54,987 nucleotides of DNA, from positions 1-54,987 of the forward strand of contig CBFHRX010000009.1 of NCBI GenBank assembly GCA_965658355.1. The letters run 5' to 3'. Below the pieces are notes generated by a model. That model searched no databases. It saw only the letters and a list, made by a program, of their open reading frames with translations, and was not told where the DNA came from. Below are positions 33,977 through 43,222 of the stretch, piece by piece. The stretch is from UBA11891 sp965658355. GTDB lineage: Bacteria > Bacteroidota > Bacteroidia > Flavobacteriales > Flavobacteriaceae. Numbering within the stretch: position 1 is the stretch's first letter; each line of letters starts with the position of its first letter. A program made the translations under genes and the position numbers.

Positions 33977-35359
33977 ATGACATTAATCAAATCCATCTCA
34001 GGCATTCGCGGTACTATTGGAGGCCAGCCTGATGAAAATTTAACCCCCCTCGATACTGTACGTTTTGCAGCAGCATATGGAAGCTGGTTACTTGCCAATG
34101 CCCAAAACAAGAAATGCAAAGTGGTTGTGGGTAGAGATGCGCGTTTATCCGGTAAAATGCTTCAAGAACTCGTTCAAAACACCTTAATCGGTCTAGGGAT
34201 AGAGGTTGTTGATGCTGGATTGTCCACCACCCCTACGGTAGAAATGGCAGTTGTTTTTGAAGAAGCGCAAGGCGGTATTATTTTAACTGCCAGCCACAAC
34301 CCTAAGGAGTGGAATGCCCTTAAATTATTGAATGATAAAGGAGAGTTTATCTCAGCTCAAGACGGACAAGCTCTGTTGGAGCGTGTGCAAAAGGAAGATT
34401 TTGAATTTGCTGTTGTTGACGATCTAGGAAGCATCCGTAAAAGCGAGGATTTTATATCCAAGCATATCGACCATATAGTGGCACTTCCTTTAGTTTTAAA
34501 AGAAACCATACAAAAGGCGGGTTTAAAGGTAGTAGTAGATGCCGTTAACTCTACAGGAGGACTGGCTATCCCGCCTCTTTTAGAGGCTTTAGGGGTTGAG
34601 TGTTATCCATTATATTGTGAACCTACAGGCCATTTTCCACACAATCCTGAACCTTTAAAAGAGCATTTGGGAGACCTCTCTAAGGCTGTACTTAACCATC
34701 AAGCGGATTTCGGTATTGTAGTAGATCCAGACGTAGACCGCTTGGCATTTGTTGATGAAAAAGGACAGATGTTTGGGGAGGAATATACCTTGGTTGCCTG
34801 TGCCGATTATGTGCTTTCAAAAACCCCTGGAAATACAGTGTCTAATCTGTCTTCTACCCGTGCTTTAAAAGAAGTTACGAGCCAAGCAGGAGGGAACTAT
34901 TTTGCAGCTGCTGTAGGAGAGGTTAATGTGGTGACTGAAATGAAGGTGAGAAACGCAGTAATAGGAGGGGAAGGAAATGGAGGTGTCATTTACCCTGAGT
35001 TGCATTACGGAAGAGATGCGCTGGTTGGGATCGCCTTGTTTTTATCCTTATTGGCAGAACGAAAGACATCAGTATCTGCTTTAAAAGCAAGTTACCCTGC
35101 TTTTTTTATGAGTAAGAATAAAATAATGTTGAAAAAAGGGATGGATGTCGATGCTATTCTTGTCAAAGTGAAGGAACGCTATGAAAAAGAAACACCAAGT
35201 ACTACAGATGGTGTTAAAATTGATTTTGAAGACAGCTGGGTGCATTTGAGAAAATCGAATACAGAGCCTATAATTCGTATTTACACAGAAGCAAGGTCTC
35301 AAGATGAAGCTACTGAGCTGGCAGCGAAAATTATGGGAGTGATTACCGATTTGATGTAG
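33977..35359 (+). CDS. glmM: Phosphoglucosamine mutase
   Basis: A 460-aa alpha-D-phosphohexomutase that interconverts glucosamine 6-phosphate and 1-phosphate for UDP-GlcNAc and peptidoglycan. Signatures are SGIRGTIGG at the start, the phosphoserine loop TASHNPKEWNALK (Ser106), the metal loop DPDVDRL and the sugar loop GEGNGG. The C-terminal phosphate-binding loop is RKSNTEPIIRIYTEA. Assignment to glmM rather than another phosphohexomutase rests on these motifs and on its status as a usual single-copy flavobacterial gene. The 3' end overlaps the convergent acyltransferase gene by 17 bp. Confidence 0.9.
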   Translation: MTLIKSISGIRGTIGGQPDENLTPLDTVRFAAAYGSWLLANAQNKKCKVVVGRDARLSGKMLQELVQNTLIGLGIEVVDAGLSTTPTVEMAVVFEEAQGGIILTASHNPKEWNALKLLNDKGEFISAQDGQALLERVQKEDFEFAVVDDLGSIRKSEDFISKHIDHIVALPLVLKETIQKAGLKVVVDAVNSTGGLAIPPLLEALGVECYPLYCEPTGHFPHNPEPLKEHLGDLSKAVLNHQADFGIVVDPDVDRLAFVDEKGQMFGEEYTLVACADYVLSKTPGNTVSNLSSTRALKEVTSQAGGNYFAAAVGEVNVVTEMKVRNAVIGGEGNGGVIYPELHYGRDALVGIALFLSLLAERKTSVSALKASYPAFFMSKNKIMLKKGMDVDAILVKVKERYEKETPSTTDGVKIDFEDSWVHLRKSNTEPIIRIYTEARSQDEATELAAKIMGVITDLM

Positions 35360-36236
35360 TTTCTTTCCCCTCGTGTTTGAATCGCCTGTGGGACCATAAG
35401 TACTGAGCTGGATCCTTGTGGATTTGCGCTTCTAATTTATCGTAAAAACGATCCGTAATTTGGTTTTCATCAGTAGTGGTTGGGTGTTCCTCTAGCACTT
35501 CAAACACAACCTCGTAATAGCCTCTTTTTATGCGATTTATAGAAGCGTAAACTAAAGGTATGTCATGTTCTCTAGCCAGGCGCTCGGCTCCGGTAAACAC
35601 AGGTACGCGAATCCCTAAAAAGGAACGCCAGTAGCTGTTTGCTCGTACCCTTGGAGATTGGTCCATAGCAAACCCATAGACTCCGGGAATCCCTTGTTTT
35701 TCTTGTTCCATGATTGTTCTCAAGGTGTGTTGTCTTGGCAATAAAAGCACTCGGTACTTTTTTCGTATTCTTTTGACAAAACTGTTGAAATAAGGATTTT
35801 TTAATGGGGAATAGATTAAGTAAGGATGAAGGGTTTCAAATTGAAGTCCAAGGGAGGCCATCCATTCCCAGTTAGAATAGTGTCCACAAACAATAAAAAC
35901 AGATTTATTTTGCTTTTCAAACTGAGTCAAGGCTTCTACATTGACTACTTTAAATCGTTTTTGAATAGCGGCAGCCGAAAGGGTAATGCTTTTTAATGTT
36001 TCTACGATTACATCGCTAAGGTGACTATAGAAATCCTTTGTGATGCGAGCGCGTTCTTCTTTGCTTTTTTCAGGAAAGATGCGTTCTAAATACTGCAAAA
36101 TCATTTTTTTACGATACCCAATCACCGTGTAGAGTAAAAAAGCTAGAAGATTTGAGATCAGATGTAATATCCAAAATGGGAGTAGTGATAGCACATAAAG
36201 AAGAGGTGCACTAAAATAAAAGGCTATTCGATTCAA
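35343..36236 (-). CDS. Lysophospholipid/lipid A acyltransferase (LpxL-like)
   Basis: A 297-aa inner-membrane acyltransferase of the LpxL/HtrB family, which adds secondary acyl chains to lipid A. A hydrophobic N-terminus (residues about 5-40) anchors it. The catalytic HX4E is HYSNWE. A second family motif with charged residues appears near GAERLAREHDIPLVY. In Bacteroidota this family may also act on other lipids, including ornithine lipids, so the acceptor is not assigned. Its 3' end lies 17 bp inside the convergent glmM gene. A -7 box (36261-36254) lies 18 nt upstream of the ATG. Confidence 0.88.
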   Translation of the reverse strand: MNRIAFYFSAPLLYVLSLLPFWILHLISNLLAFLLYTVIGYRKKMILQYLERIFPEKSKEERARITKDFYSHLSDVIVETLKSITLSAAAIQKRFKVVNVEALTQFEKQNKSVFIVCGHYSNWEWMASLGLQFETLHPYLIYSPLKNPYFNSFVKRIRKKYRVLLLPRQHTLRTIMEQEKQGIPGVYGFAMDQSPRVRANSYWRSFLGIRVPVFTGAERLAREHDIPLVYASINRIKRGYYEVVFEVLEEHPTTTDENQITDRFYDKLEAQIHKDPAQYLWSHRRFKHEGKETTSNR

Positions 36237-36253
36237 AAAGGCGTAGTTTTAAG

Positions 36254-36261
36254 CAAATATA
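36254..36261 (-). promoter_or_regulatory. -7 box upstream of the LpxL-like gene
   Basis: TATATTTG on the minus strand is an exact TAnnTTTG match 17 nt before the ATG at 36236. It lies in the 52-bp divergent space shared with the rhomboid gene. Confidence 0.5.
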
Positions 36262-36288
36262 CTACATTGCCATGGCTAAAAAATACTT

Positions 36289-36885
36289 ATGGGGCTTAGT
36301 TTCTTTGTGATCGTCTTACTCCTTGCTAACGTAATTGTTTCTAGAAAAGGATTTAAAGATTCAGTCTTTTTTAATCGCTATATGCTACAAGTTAGACCGA
36401 TACAACAAGGTCAGTATTACCGCCTATGGACATCTAGTTTGCTTCATGTCGACAGCAGTCATTTGCTTTTCAACATGATGACGTTGTATTTTTTTGGTGA
36501 TTATGTGGTCAGCTATTTTGGGGGCCTCTCTTTTTGGCTTCTTTATCTGGTTAGTGTTACTACTGGTAGTTTATTTGGTATCGCTTTTAATTCAGAAGAG
36601 CCCAATTATACAGCTGTTGGCGCTAGTGGCGGCGTTATAGGAGTCTTGTTTTCTGCGATTTTAGCCTATCCGCAGCTGCAATTAGGACTGTTTTTTATTC
36701 CCATCCCAATACCAGGTTATGTCTTTGTAGTCTTATATATCGCGTATACCCTATACGGTATGAAAAGAAAAAATGATTCTATAGGACACTCTGCTCACTT
36801 AGGCGGGGCAGTAGGGGGTGTCTTGTTAAGTTGGTTTTTGAACCCCAATTTAATTTCCAATTGGATAGCTCAACTTCCGTTTTGA
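36289..36885 (+). CDS. Rhomboid family intramembrane serine protease
   Basis: A 198-aa polytopic protein with about six transmembrane segments, the basic bacterial rhomboid core. The catalytic Ser113 lies in VGASGGVIG, and His170 in SAHLGGAVGG completes the dyad. Between TM1 and TM2 it has the loop Tyr-Arg-Leu-Trp-Thr-Ser-Ser-Leu-Leu-His, a family feature. It cleaves helical segments of membrane proteins; the substrate is unknown. The start is ATG 36289; an ATG at 36272 is in another frame and ends at once. It is convergent with the TlpA-type lipoprotein gene, with 1 nt between stops. Confidence 0.92.
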   Translation: MGLSFFVIVLLLANVIVSRKGFKDSVFFNRYMLQVRPIQQGQYYRLWTSSLLHVDSSHLLFNMMTLYFFGDYVVSYFGGLSFWLLYLVSVTTGSLFGIAFNSEEPNYTAVGASGGVIGVLFSAILAYPQLQLGLFFIPIPIPGYVFVVLYIAYTLYGMKRKNDSIGHSAHLGGAVGGVLLSWFLNPNLISNWIAQLPF

Positions 36886-36886
36886 T

Positions 36887-37987
36887 TTATTGCAATAATT
36901 GGGTGAGTTTGGCTTCAAGTTGGGCCCCTCTTAAGTTTTTGGCTACGATAACCCCGTTTTCATCTAATATGAACATAGCAGGAATTGAGGAAACTTTATA
37001 AAGTTGTGCTACTGGGTCTTTCCAATATTTTAAGTTGGATACATGATCCCATGTCAAGCCATCGTCTTTTATCGCTTGCACCCATCGCTTTTTGTCGCGA
37101 TCTAGAGAGACACTCACGATATTCAGCCCCTTGTCTTTAAGCTTGTTAAAAGTTCTTACCAGATTGGGATTCTCTACTCTACACGGCCGGCACCAGGAAG
37201 CCCAAAAGTCAAGTACTGTAATTTTTGAAAGTTTCTTTTGAAGTTCAATGGTTGCTCCTTCAGGCGTGGGTGCTGTGAAATTAGGCGCTTTATTGCCAAT
37301 TGCAGTAGGAGACGGAGGAGCGCTGAGGACAGATTGAATTCCTTGTCCAAGAACCGTATTTTTAATTCGGTCACTGTAGTTGGCAAAGACAGCTTTGGCT
37401 TCTGTTGTACCCATTACTTTGTCGCTGATCATACGTTCTAAAATGAGTGCTGCGATATAAGAATCTGTTTTTTCAGCTACCATTTGTTTTTCAAAAGCCA
37501 GTGCTTGTTGTTGTATTTGGGTAGACTGCTTTTGTAATTCCGCTACCAGTAAATTATCGTTGTATTGACTAGCTTCCTTAATTTCTTCTGAAATCTTATT
37601 AAGCTGCTCCCCTAACTCCTTATTTTTCGCTTTAAAAGCGACAAAGTCGTTGTTGGAAAGGGTTCCATTAGCACTCGAATTAGCAATATTTTGAGTATTA
37701 ATAGACATGTTAATTTCTCCTTTTTCTGCTACGAAAGGGAAGTTGCCATTACTGCCTTCTACTGTTATAAAATTGATAATAGGTTTGTCTAGGGCTACTT
37801 TAAAACGGAATGAACCTCCATTGGCCACAACGGTATCATACGGGCGAGGTTGGTTGTTACTATCTGGTACATACCGAATGATCTTAACACTTTCGCTTTT
37901 GTCAATAGAGCCGTTAATAACCATATCATGATTTTCTGAACACCCAGCAATAAGGGCCACAAGAAAGAAACCGAGGATATTTTTCAT
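36887..37987 (-). CDS. TlpA-family thiol:disulfide lipoprotein with DUF4369-like N-domain
   Basis: A 366-aa lipoprotein (signal ending LIAGC) with an N-terminal beta domain (about 20-120) like DUF4369, a helical middle (about 120-230), and a C-terminal thioredoxin-like domain. The redox motif is ASWCRPCRVENP, so the WCxxC dithiol is intact, in contrast to the 2542-3909 relative. Such proteins usually reduce disulfides in the periplasm, for example in cytochrome c maturation or folding. The start is ATG 37987; an upstream -7 box (38008-38001) fits it. No gene partner is evident nearby. Confidence 0.92.
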   Translation of the reverse strand: MKNILGFFLVALIAGCSENHDMVINGSIDKSESVKIIRYVPDSNNQPRPYDTVVANGGSFRFKVALDKPIINFITVEGSNGNFPFVAEKGEINMSINTQNIANSSANGTLSNNDFVAFKAKNKELGEQLNKISEEIKEASQYNDNLLVAELQKQSTQIQQQALAFEKQMVAEKTDSYIAALILERMISDKVMGTTEAKAVFANYSDRIKNTVLGQGIQSVLSAPPSPTAIGNKAPNFTAPTPEGATIELQKKLSKITVLDFWASWCRPCRVENPNLVRTFNKLKDKGLNIVSVSLDRDKKRWVQAIKDDGLTWDHVSNLKYWKDPVAQLYKVSSIPAMFILDENGVIVAKNLRGAQLEAKLTQLLQ

Positions 37988-38000
37988 CTAAAATTTTTTA

Positions 38001-38008
38001 CAAAAATA
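38001..38008 (-). promoter_or_regulatory. -7 box upstream of the TlpA-type lipoprotein gene
   Basis: TATTTTTG on the minus strand is an exact TAnnTTTG match 13 nt before the ATG at 37987. A -33 TTG is not evident. Confidence 0.5.
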
Positions 38009-38105
38009 ATGAAAATTGTTTCCATTGATTCGTATTGAAAGACTTAAGAATGCATTTCAAAATATGATTATTTGATTTTAGATTGCAGTATATTAGCAAC
38101 TCATT

Positions 38106-39170
38106 ATGGCAGGAAATATATATGGGCAACTTTTTCGCCTAACCACTTTTGGAGAATCACACGGGGCTGCGATTGGAGGCGTACTTGACGGTTGTCCCGC
38201 AGGAATAGATTTAGACATTGCAGCAATTCAAGCTGACCTTGACAGGCGTAAACCCGGGCAATCAGCCTTGGTAACCCAACGTAAAGAGCCCGACGAAGTT
38301 GTTTTCTACTCCGGTATTTTCGACGGAAAAACAACGGGAACGCCAATTGGATTTGCCATTCACAATACCAATCAAAAATCGAAAGACTACACCCATATTA
38401 AAGACAGTTACCGACCTTCTCATGCTGATAAAGTGTATGACGAAAAATATGGTTTCCGTGACTATAGAGGCGGTGGTAGAAGCTCAGCACGCGAGACTGC
38501 CAGTAGGGTAGTGGCGGGTTCAATAGCAAAACAAATGCTCTCTCCAATGACTATCAATGCCTATGTGTCGTCTGTTGGATCTATTGCACTAGAGGAGGGG
38601 TACCAAGATTTGGATTTTGCGGAAGCAGAAAAGAATCCAGTTCGCTGTCCAGACCCCAAGAAGGCGGAAGAGATGGAAGCCTTGATCAGACAAATTCGAA
38701 AAGAAGGCGATACCGTAGGTGGAGTTGTGAGTTGTGTGATTCAAAACGTTCCCATCGGACTGGGAGAGCCTGTTTTTGATAAGCTGCATGCAGAATTAGG
38801 AAAAGCCATGCTTTCGATCAACGCCGTAAAAGGCTTTGAATATGGAAGTGGCTTTGCTGGTGCCCAGAGAAAAGGAAGCGAGCACAATGACTTATTCAAT
38901 CCCGATGGGAGCACACAAACAAATCATTCAGGGGGTATTCAAGGTGGTATTTCAAATGGGATGGATATTTATTTTAAAGTTGCTTTTAAGCCTGTAGCTA
39001 CCATCATGCAAACACAGGCGACTATTAATAAAGAGGGGGATCCAGTAGAGATGCAGGGCAAAGGAAGACACGATCCTTGTGTTGTTCCACGAGCTGTTCC
39101 TATAGTAGAAGCTATGGCGGCATTAGTGTTGGCAGACTTTTCGCTCTTGAATAGAAGCACGAAACTTTAA
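38106..39170 (+). CDS. aroC: Chorismate synthase
   Basis: The last step of the shikimate pathway, 5-enolpyruvylshikimate-3-phosphate to chorismate, FMN-dependent; 354 aa. Family motifs are GESHG near the start (FRLTTFGESHGAAIGG), the three-Arg DRRKPGQ, and RGGGRSSARET, followed by the ATIMQTQ and GRHDPCVVPRA segments that bind FMN and substrate. The length is standard. TATATTAG at 38089-38096 may be a weak -7 box. It is followed by the symporter gene after 47 nt, which may share the transcript but has no metabolic connection. Confidence 0.98.
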   Translation: MAGNIYGQLFRLTTFGESHGAAIGGVLDGCPAGIDLDIAAIQADLDRRKPGQSALVTQRKEPDEVVFYSGIFDGKTTGTPIGFAIHNTNQKSKDYTHIKDSYRPSHADKVYDEKYGFRDYRGGGRSSARETASRVVAGSIAKQMLSPMTINAYVSSVGSIALEEGYQDLDFAEAEKNPVRCPDPKKAEEMEALIRQIRKEGDTVGGVVSCVIQNVPIGLGEPVFDKLHAELGKAMLSINAVKGFEYGSGFAGAQRKGSEHNDLFNPDGSTQTNHSGGIQGGISNGMDIYFKVAFKPVATIMQTQATINKEGDPVEMQGKGRHDPCVVPRAVPIVEAMAALVLADFSLLNRSTKL

Positions 39171-39217
39171 ATAATTAAATCCGTACTTTACGAATCTCTT
39201 AATTGAATTTTAGTACT

Positions 39218-40495
39218 ATGAAGAAGTTGGCTTTGCATTGGAAAATATTATTGGGCATGGGTTTAGGCGTGCTCTTTGGATTGGGAATGTCATTTGTGGA
39301 TTCAGGAGAATTAGTGGTCCGTGATTATGTAAAACCTTTTGGGACGATCTTTATTAATCTTCTCAAGCTTATAGCAGTCCCCTTAATTTTGGCTTCGTTA
39401 ATCAAAGGGGTTTCTGATTTAAAAGACATCTCTAAGCTTTCGGCCATGGGGGGACGAACAATAGGAATCTATTTGTTCACCACATTGACAGCAGTCTGTA
39501 TTGGGCTGGTGCTAGTGAATACGATTCAACCTGGAAAATCGATTAGCCAAGACACCCGACAAGAATTAATAGAAGCCTATTCTTCTGATGCTGACCAAAA
39601 AAGAGCTGCAGCTGCTAAGCAGAGGGAAGCAGGTCCCTTGCAAGCACTTGTAGAAATTGTTCCCGACAATATATTCAAAGCAGCAACCAGCAATCGAAAT
39701 ATGCTTCAGATAATTTTTTTCGCTTTATTTTTCGGGATTGGGATGATCTTAATCCCTGAGGAAAAATCCAAAAGTGTAAAAGCCTTTTTCGATGGATTTA
39801 ATGATATCATTCTGAAAATGATTGATTTGATCATGATGGTGGCTCCCTATGGTGTCTTTGCCTTATTGGCGGCACTTGTAGTAGAGGCACCTAGTTTGGA
39901 GTTGTTTCAAGCTCTTGCTTTGTATGCTATTACCTTGGTTATGGCATTAGCAATTATGATAGGAGTATATGCTATACTAGTTCGGGTATTCGCTAAAAAG
40001 AGCTCTGGTTTCTTTTTCAAAGGAATTGCACCAGCCCAGCTATTGGCTTTCTCGACATCCTCAAGTGCCGCTACTTTGCCTGTCACAATGGAATGTGTAG
40101 AAGAACATTTAGGGGTCGATGAAGAGGTCGCAAGCTTTGTACTACCTATTGGTGCGACTATTAATATGGATGGGACAAGCGTGTATCAAGGTGTCGCTGC
40201 CGTATTTATTGCACAGGCATTTGGTTTAGAGTTGAGCTTATCGGCTCAATTGGGGATTATTTTCACCGCTACTTTGGCCTCCATTGGTACTGCAGCGGTA
40301 CCCAGTGCAGGAATAGTGATGCTGGTAATTGTACTGGCACAAGCGGGCATTCCTGAGGCAGGACTTGCTCTTATTTTCGCAATTGATCGTCCATTGGATA
40401 TGTGTAGAACTATCGTAAATGTTACCGGGGATGCAGCTGTTTCGCTTCTTGTAGCGACCTCTTTGGGTAAGGTTAAGGAGATTTCTCAAGAATAG
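39218..40495 (+). CDS. Dicarboxylate/amino acid:cation symporter (DAACS family)
   Basis: A 425-aa Na+- or H+-coupled transporter for glutamate, aspartate or C4-dicarboxylates, with about eight transmembrane helices and two re-entrant hairpins. The serine-rich hairpin 1 reads FSTSSSAATLPVTME, and the Na+-binding NMDGTSVYQG and the later hairpin ASIGTAAVPSAG are intact. The substrate-selecting C-terminal region has DRPLDMCRTIVNVTGDA; the Asp and Arg there favour an acidic substrate. The reading could start at TTG 39203 (adding MNFST), but ATG 39218 (MKKLALHWK) is preferred. Confidence 0.94.
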   Translation: MKKLALHWKILLGMGLGVLFGLGMSFVDSGELVVRDYVKPFGTIFINLLKLIAVPLILASLIKGVSDLKDISKLSAMGGRTIGIYLFTTLTAVCIGLVLVNTIQPGKSISQDTRQELIEAYSSDADQKRAAAAKQREAGPLQALVEIVPDNIFKAATSNRNMLQIIFFALFFGIGMILIPEEKSKSVKAFFDGFNDIILKMIDLIMMVAPYGVFALLAALVVEAPSLELFQALALYAITLVMALAIMIGVYAILVRVFAKKSSGFFFKGIAPAQLLAFSTSSSAATLPVTMECVEEHLGVDEEVASFVLPIGATINMDGTSVYQGVAAVFIAQAFGLELSLSAQLGIIFTATLASIGTAAVPSAGIVMLVIVLAQAGIPEAGLALIFAIDRPLDMCRTIVNVTGDAAVSLLVATSLGKVKEISQE

Positions 40496-40545
40496 AAAAA
40501 TTAGTTGCCTATACTTTTACGCCTTACCTGTTGGCATGACTCTAT

Positions 40546-40947
40546 TCAGTTGAAAAAGCGCCTTCTAAATTCAGCTGGTGGAGGGGGACATGTTGCATGG
40601 CGTCCAAACCATTTCTTTCGATTGCGTGCCAAGAAACGATAACAGCTGTCGGTCATGAATCTAGGTAAAAATCGGAAAAGAGAAAAGAGGTTAAAATACC
40701 CCCCTAAGGATTTGGCTATAGTAAATACAGCTTCTGATTCGGTCCAATAGGCCTCACCTTTTTTCCACACTATAATGGAATCCAAATGTTCAAGGCTGCG
40801 CTCCTGAGTAAAATGATGGCCCATTTCCCCTTCTAAAGAAGCAAAATGAAAGCGTTCTTTGGCGTCGTGCTTGAGTATTTGCTTGACCCAAAAATGACAT
40901 AAAGCGCAGTGACCGTCATAAAAGACAATAGATTTGTCTGTTTTCAT
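40546..40947 (-). CDS. DCC family thiol-disulfide oxidoreductase-like protein (DUF393)
   Basis: A 133-aa small thioredoxin-fold protein of the DCC family. It has the defining DGxCxxC as YDGHCALCHFWV near the N-terminus, where the two cysteines could cycle or bind a partner. Charged helices follow. It ends in a basic stretch with several arginines. Its ATG overlaps the mutS2 stop by one base (TGATG). The role of DCC proteins is not established; redox function is inferred from the CxxC and fold. It is not predicted to be exported. Confidence 0.9.
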   Translation of the reverse strand: MKTDKSIVFYDGHCALCHFWVKQILKHDAKERFHFASLEGEMGHHFTQERSLEHLDSIIVWKKGEAYWTESEAVFTIAKSLGGYFNLFSLFRFLPRFMTDSCYRFLARNRKKWFGRHATCPPPPAEFRRRFFN

Positions 40948-43115
40948 CAGTTCGCTCTTTCAAGTTGCTCTAAATCGACCTGGGTTGTAAACATCCCGTA
41001 ATTGACAATACCCTTTTTCTTTTCTATAGTATCCAGCGTACCGACAGATCTACTGTCTTTAATTCTCACTTTGTCACCTACTTTAAAAACAACTTTTACT
41101 TTAGGTTTTTCAACGACCTTCTTCTTTTTTATTTTCTTTTCCTTTCGGATTTGATCCATTTTCTGAGTTACTTCTTCGCTTATTTTCTTTTTTTCTTGCT
41201 TTTCTTTTTTTGCAATAGCAGCACTCTTACGTTTGCGTTTTGAATTTTCAGTTTCAATTAACTTGAGTAATTCCGCAATAAGGGGTCGCTTTTTGTTGTT
41301 GGCAAAATAGCGTTCGGCCACTTCATTGACTTTATTTCCCAAGACAATCATGCGCTGATTGTGATCAAACAATTCTTGATAGCTTGTCAGTTTTAATTTG
41401 ACTTTTTCATTCAAAGCTGCCAACTTTTCGGATTCAACCTGTGCTTTTGATTCCTTTTCTCTGAGTGACTGACCCGTTTTGGCCATTTGATTTCTTTCTT
41501 TCTGAAGTTTTGCAATCGTAGCGTCAAAACGTACTTTCCCTCTCTCAATTTTCTTTTTCGCCCTGTTGATAAGGCTGTACGGCAAACCATTTTTTTGAGC
41601 CACTTCAAAGGTGAAAGAACTTCCTGCTTCTCCCGTAATCAATTTAAAGACGGGTTCTAGGGTTTTATTGTCAAACTGCATGTTAGCATTTTGCATGGCA
41701 GGCAATTCATTGGCCAAAAGTTTAAGGTTGGAGTAATGAGTTGTTATGAGTCCCAGTGCATTTCTTTCGTAAAAATCTTCTAGAATAACCTCTGCCAGCG
41801 CACCTCCAAGCTCTGGGTCTGAGCCCGTTCCGAATTCATCAATCAAGAACAAAGTGCTGGCATTGCATTTTCGAAGAAAGATCTTCATGTTTTTCAGCCG
41901 GTAAGAATAGGTGCTTAGGTGGTTTTCAATGGACTGATTATCACCTATATCTGTCAATATGGTTGTGAATAATGTAGCACGGCTCTGCTCGTGCACGGGG
42001 ATTAAAATACCACTCTGAAGCATCAGTTGAAGAAGCCCAACTGTTTTTAAGGTAATGCTTTTCCCACCTGCGTTTGGGCCCGAGATAACCACAATACGCT
42101 TTTCTGGACTTAAGTGAATATCCTGAGGGTAAGTGTCTTTTTTTTCTTCTTGATGGGCCTTCCAAAGTAAAGGGTGATACGCTTTAAAATAGTCAATCTC
42201 TTGATTTTCGGTAATCATGGGTAATATCCCATTGATGTCTTGCGCATAGCATGCTTTCGCATAAATCGTATCGAGAAAGAGTAAGTACTCTTGGTATTGC
42301 TTAATTAAAGAAACGAAAGGACGTAAAAAGTCTGTCAGTTGGCTTAAAATCTTTTTTATTTCCTCGGTTTCTTCAAAAAGGAGGTTTTGAAGCTCTCGGC
42401 TTAGTTGAGCTGTTGATTCGGGCTCCATAAATACAATACTACCCGTTTTGGAGCTTCCCATAATAGTTCCCTTTATCTTTCGCCTGTACATAGCTTTTAC
42501 AGCCAATACCCTTTTGTTGTCAAGAACAGATTCTCGGATATCATCTAAATAATCTTGCTGCGTGTACTGACTCAAGGCCTTGTTAAAACTCTGACCTATT
42601 CGTCCCTTAAGCTGATTGATTTGTTTTCGTATGCGGGCAAGTTCCTCTGAAGCGTTGTTTCGGACCTCGCCAAAACGATCAATAACAGCATCAATTTCTT
42701 GCTTGAGCTCTTTATTGATCTCCATCTCTTTACCAAATTCAAAAAGAGTCGGGTAGTAGGGCTTGAATTTTTTAAAAAATTTTAAGAGCGTATTGACGGT
42801 TTCAGAGGTACTCCCAATATTTCGAAAAGAATCAATTTCTAGAACACTATTGTCTATTTGCAGCATTTGAATGGGCTTGCGCAGGTCTTCAAAACCATGA
42901 TTGGGAATCCGATTGTCATTTTCAAAAGAAGCTCTGAACTCAGAAACCGCATTTAATTGACTGTGTAAAAGTTCGCTTTTCGCCATGGGCTTTTGATCCA
43001 AGCAAGCTTGAGTCCCCATTTCAGTGATAGCAAAGACCGCTACTTGCTGTAAAACGTCGTGATACTCTAGATCCTCTAGTGTTTTTTGTGGGATGTATGT
43101 TTTTGGGTATTCCAC
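40947..43115 (-). CDS. mutS2: MutS2 family DNA-binding ATPase, no Smr domain
   Basis: A 722-aa MutS2-type protein that acts on branched DNA (recombination control) or on collided ribosomes. The ATPase core is complete: Walker A SGPNAGGKSITLK, then LFLIDEFGTGSDP (Walker B), and ITTHYSNLK (H-loop). The N-terminal lever/core domain spans about 1-320. A coiled coil (about 510-640) follows, then a very Lys-rich linker and a short KOW-like domain (FKVGDKVRIKDS). The C-terminal Smr nuclease domain of classical MutS2 is missing (722 aa against about 780). Its TGA overlaps the DCC gene start (TGATG). Confidence 0.93.
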   Translation of the reverse strand: MEYPKTYIPQKTLEDLEYHDVLQQVAVFAITEMGTQACLDQKPMAKSELLHSQLNAVSEFRASFENDNRIPNHGFEDLRKPIQMLQIDNSVLEIDSFRNIGSTSETVNTLLKFFKKFKPYYPTLFEFGKEMEINKELKQEIDAVIDRFGEVRNNASEELARIRKQINQLKGRIGQSFNKALSQYTQQDYLDDIRESVLDNKRVLAVKAMYRRKIKGTIMGSSKTGSIVFMEPESTAQLSRELQNLLFEETEEIKKILSQLTDFLRPFVSLIKQYQEYLLFLDTIYAKACYAQDINGILPMITENQEIDYFKAYHPLLWKAHQEEKKDTYPQDIHLSPEKRIVVISGPNAGGKSITLKTVGLLQLMLQSGILIPVHEQSRATLFTTILTDIGDNQSIENHLSTYSYRLKNMKIFLRKCNASTLFLIDEFGTGSDPELGGALAEVILEDFYERNALGLITTHYSNLKLLANELPAMQNANMQFDNKTLEPVFKLITGEAGSSFTFEVAQKNGLPYSLINRAKKKIERGKVRFDATIAKLQKERNQMAKTGQSLREKESKAQVESEKLAALNEKVKLKLTSYQELFDHNQRMIVLGNKVNEVAERYFANNKKRPLIAELLKLIETENSKRKRKSAAIAKKEKQEKKKISEEVTQKMDQIRKEKKIKKKKVVEKPKVKVVFKVGDKVRIKDSRSVGTLDTIEKKKGIVNYGMFTTQVDLEQLERAN

Positions 43116-43222
43116 CTTTATTTCTTTTTCATATTCGTCGAAAGCAACTTACAAAAGAGCGGAATTACAAGCTCTTTAGATGGTAAGATGTTTTTAACTT
43201 AGCAGAGCAAAAGTAACGAAAT

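Noticed and set aside
38072..38096. TTG plus TATATTAG as a full promoter of aroC
   Set aside because: The spacer is only 14 nt and the -7 box has a mismatch; kept only as a remark in the aroC entry.
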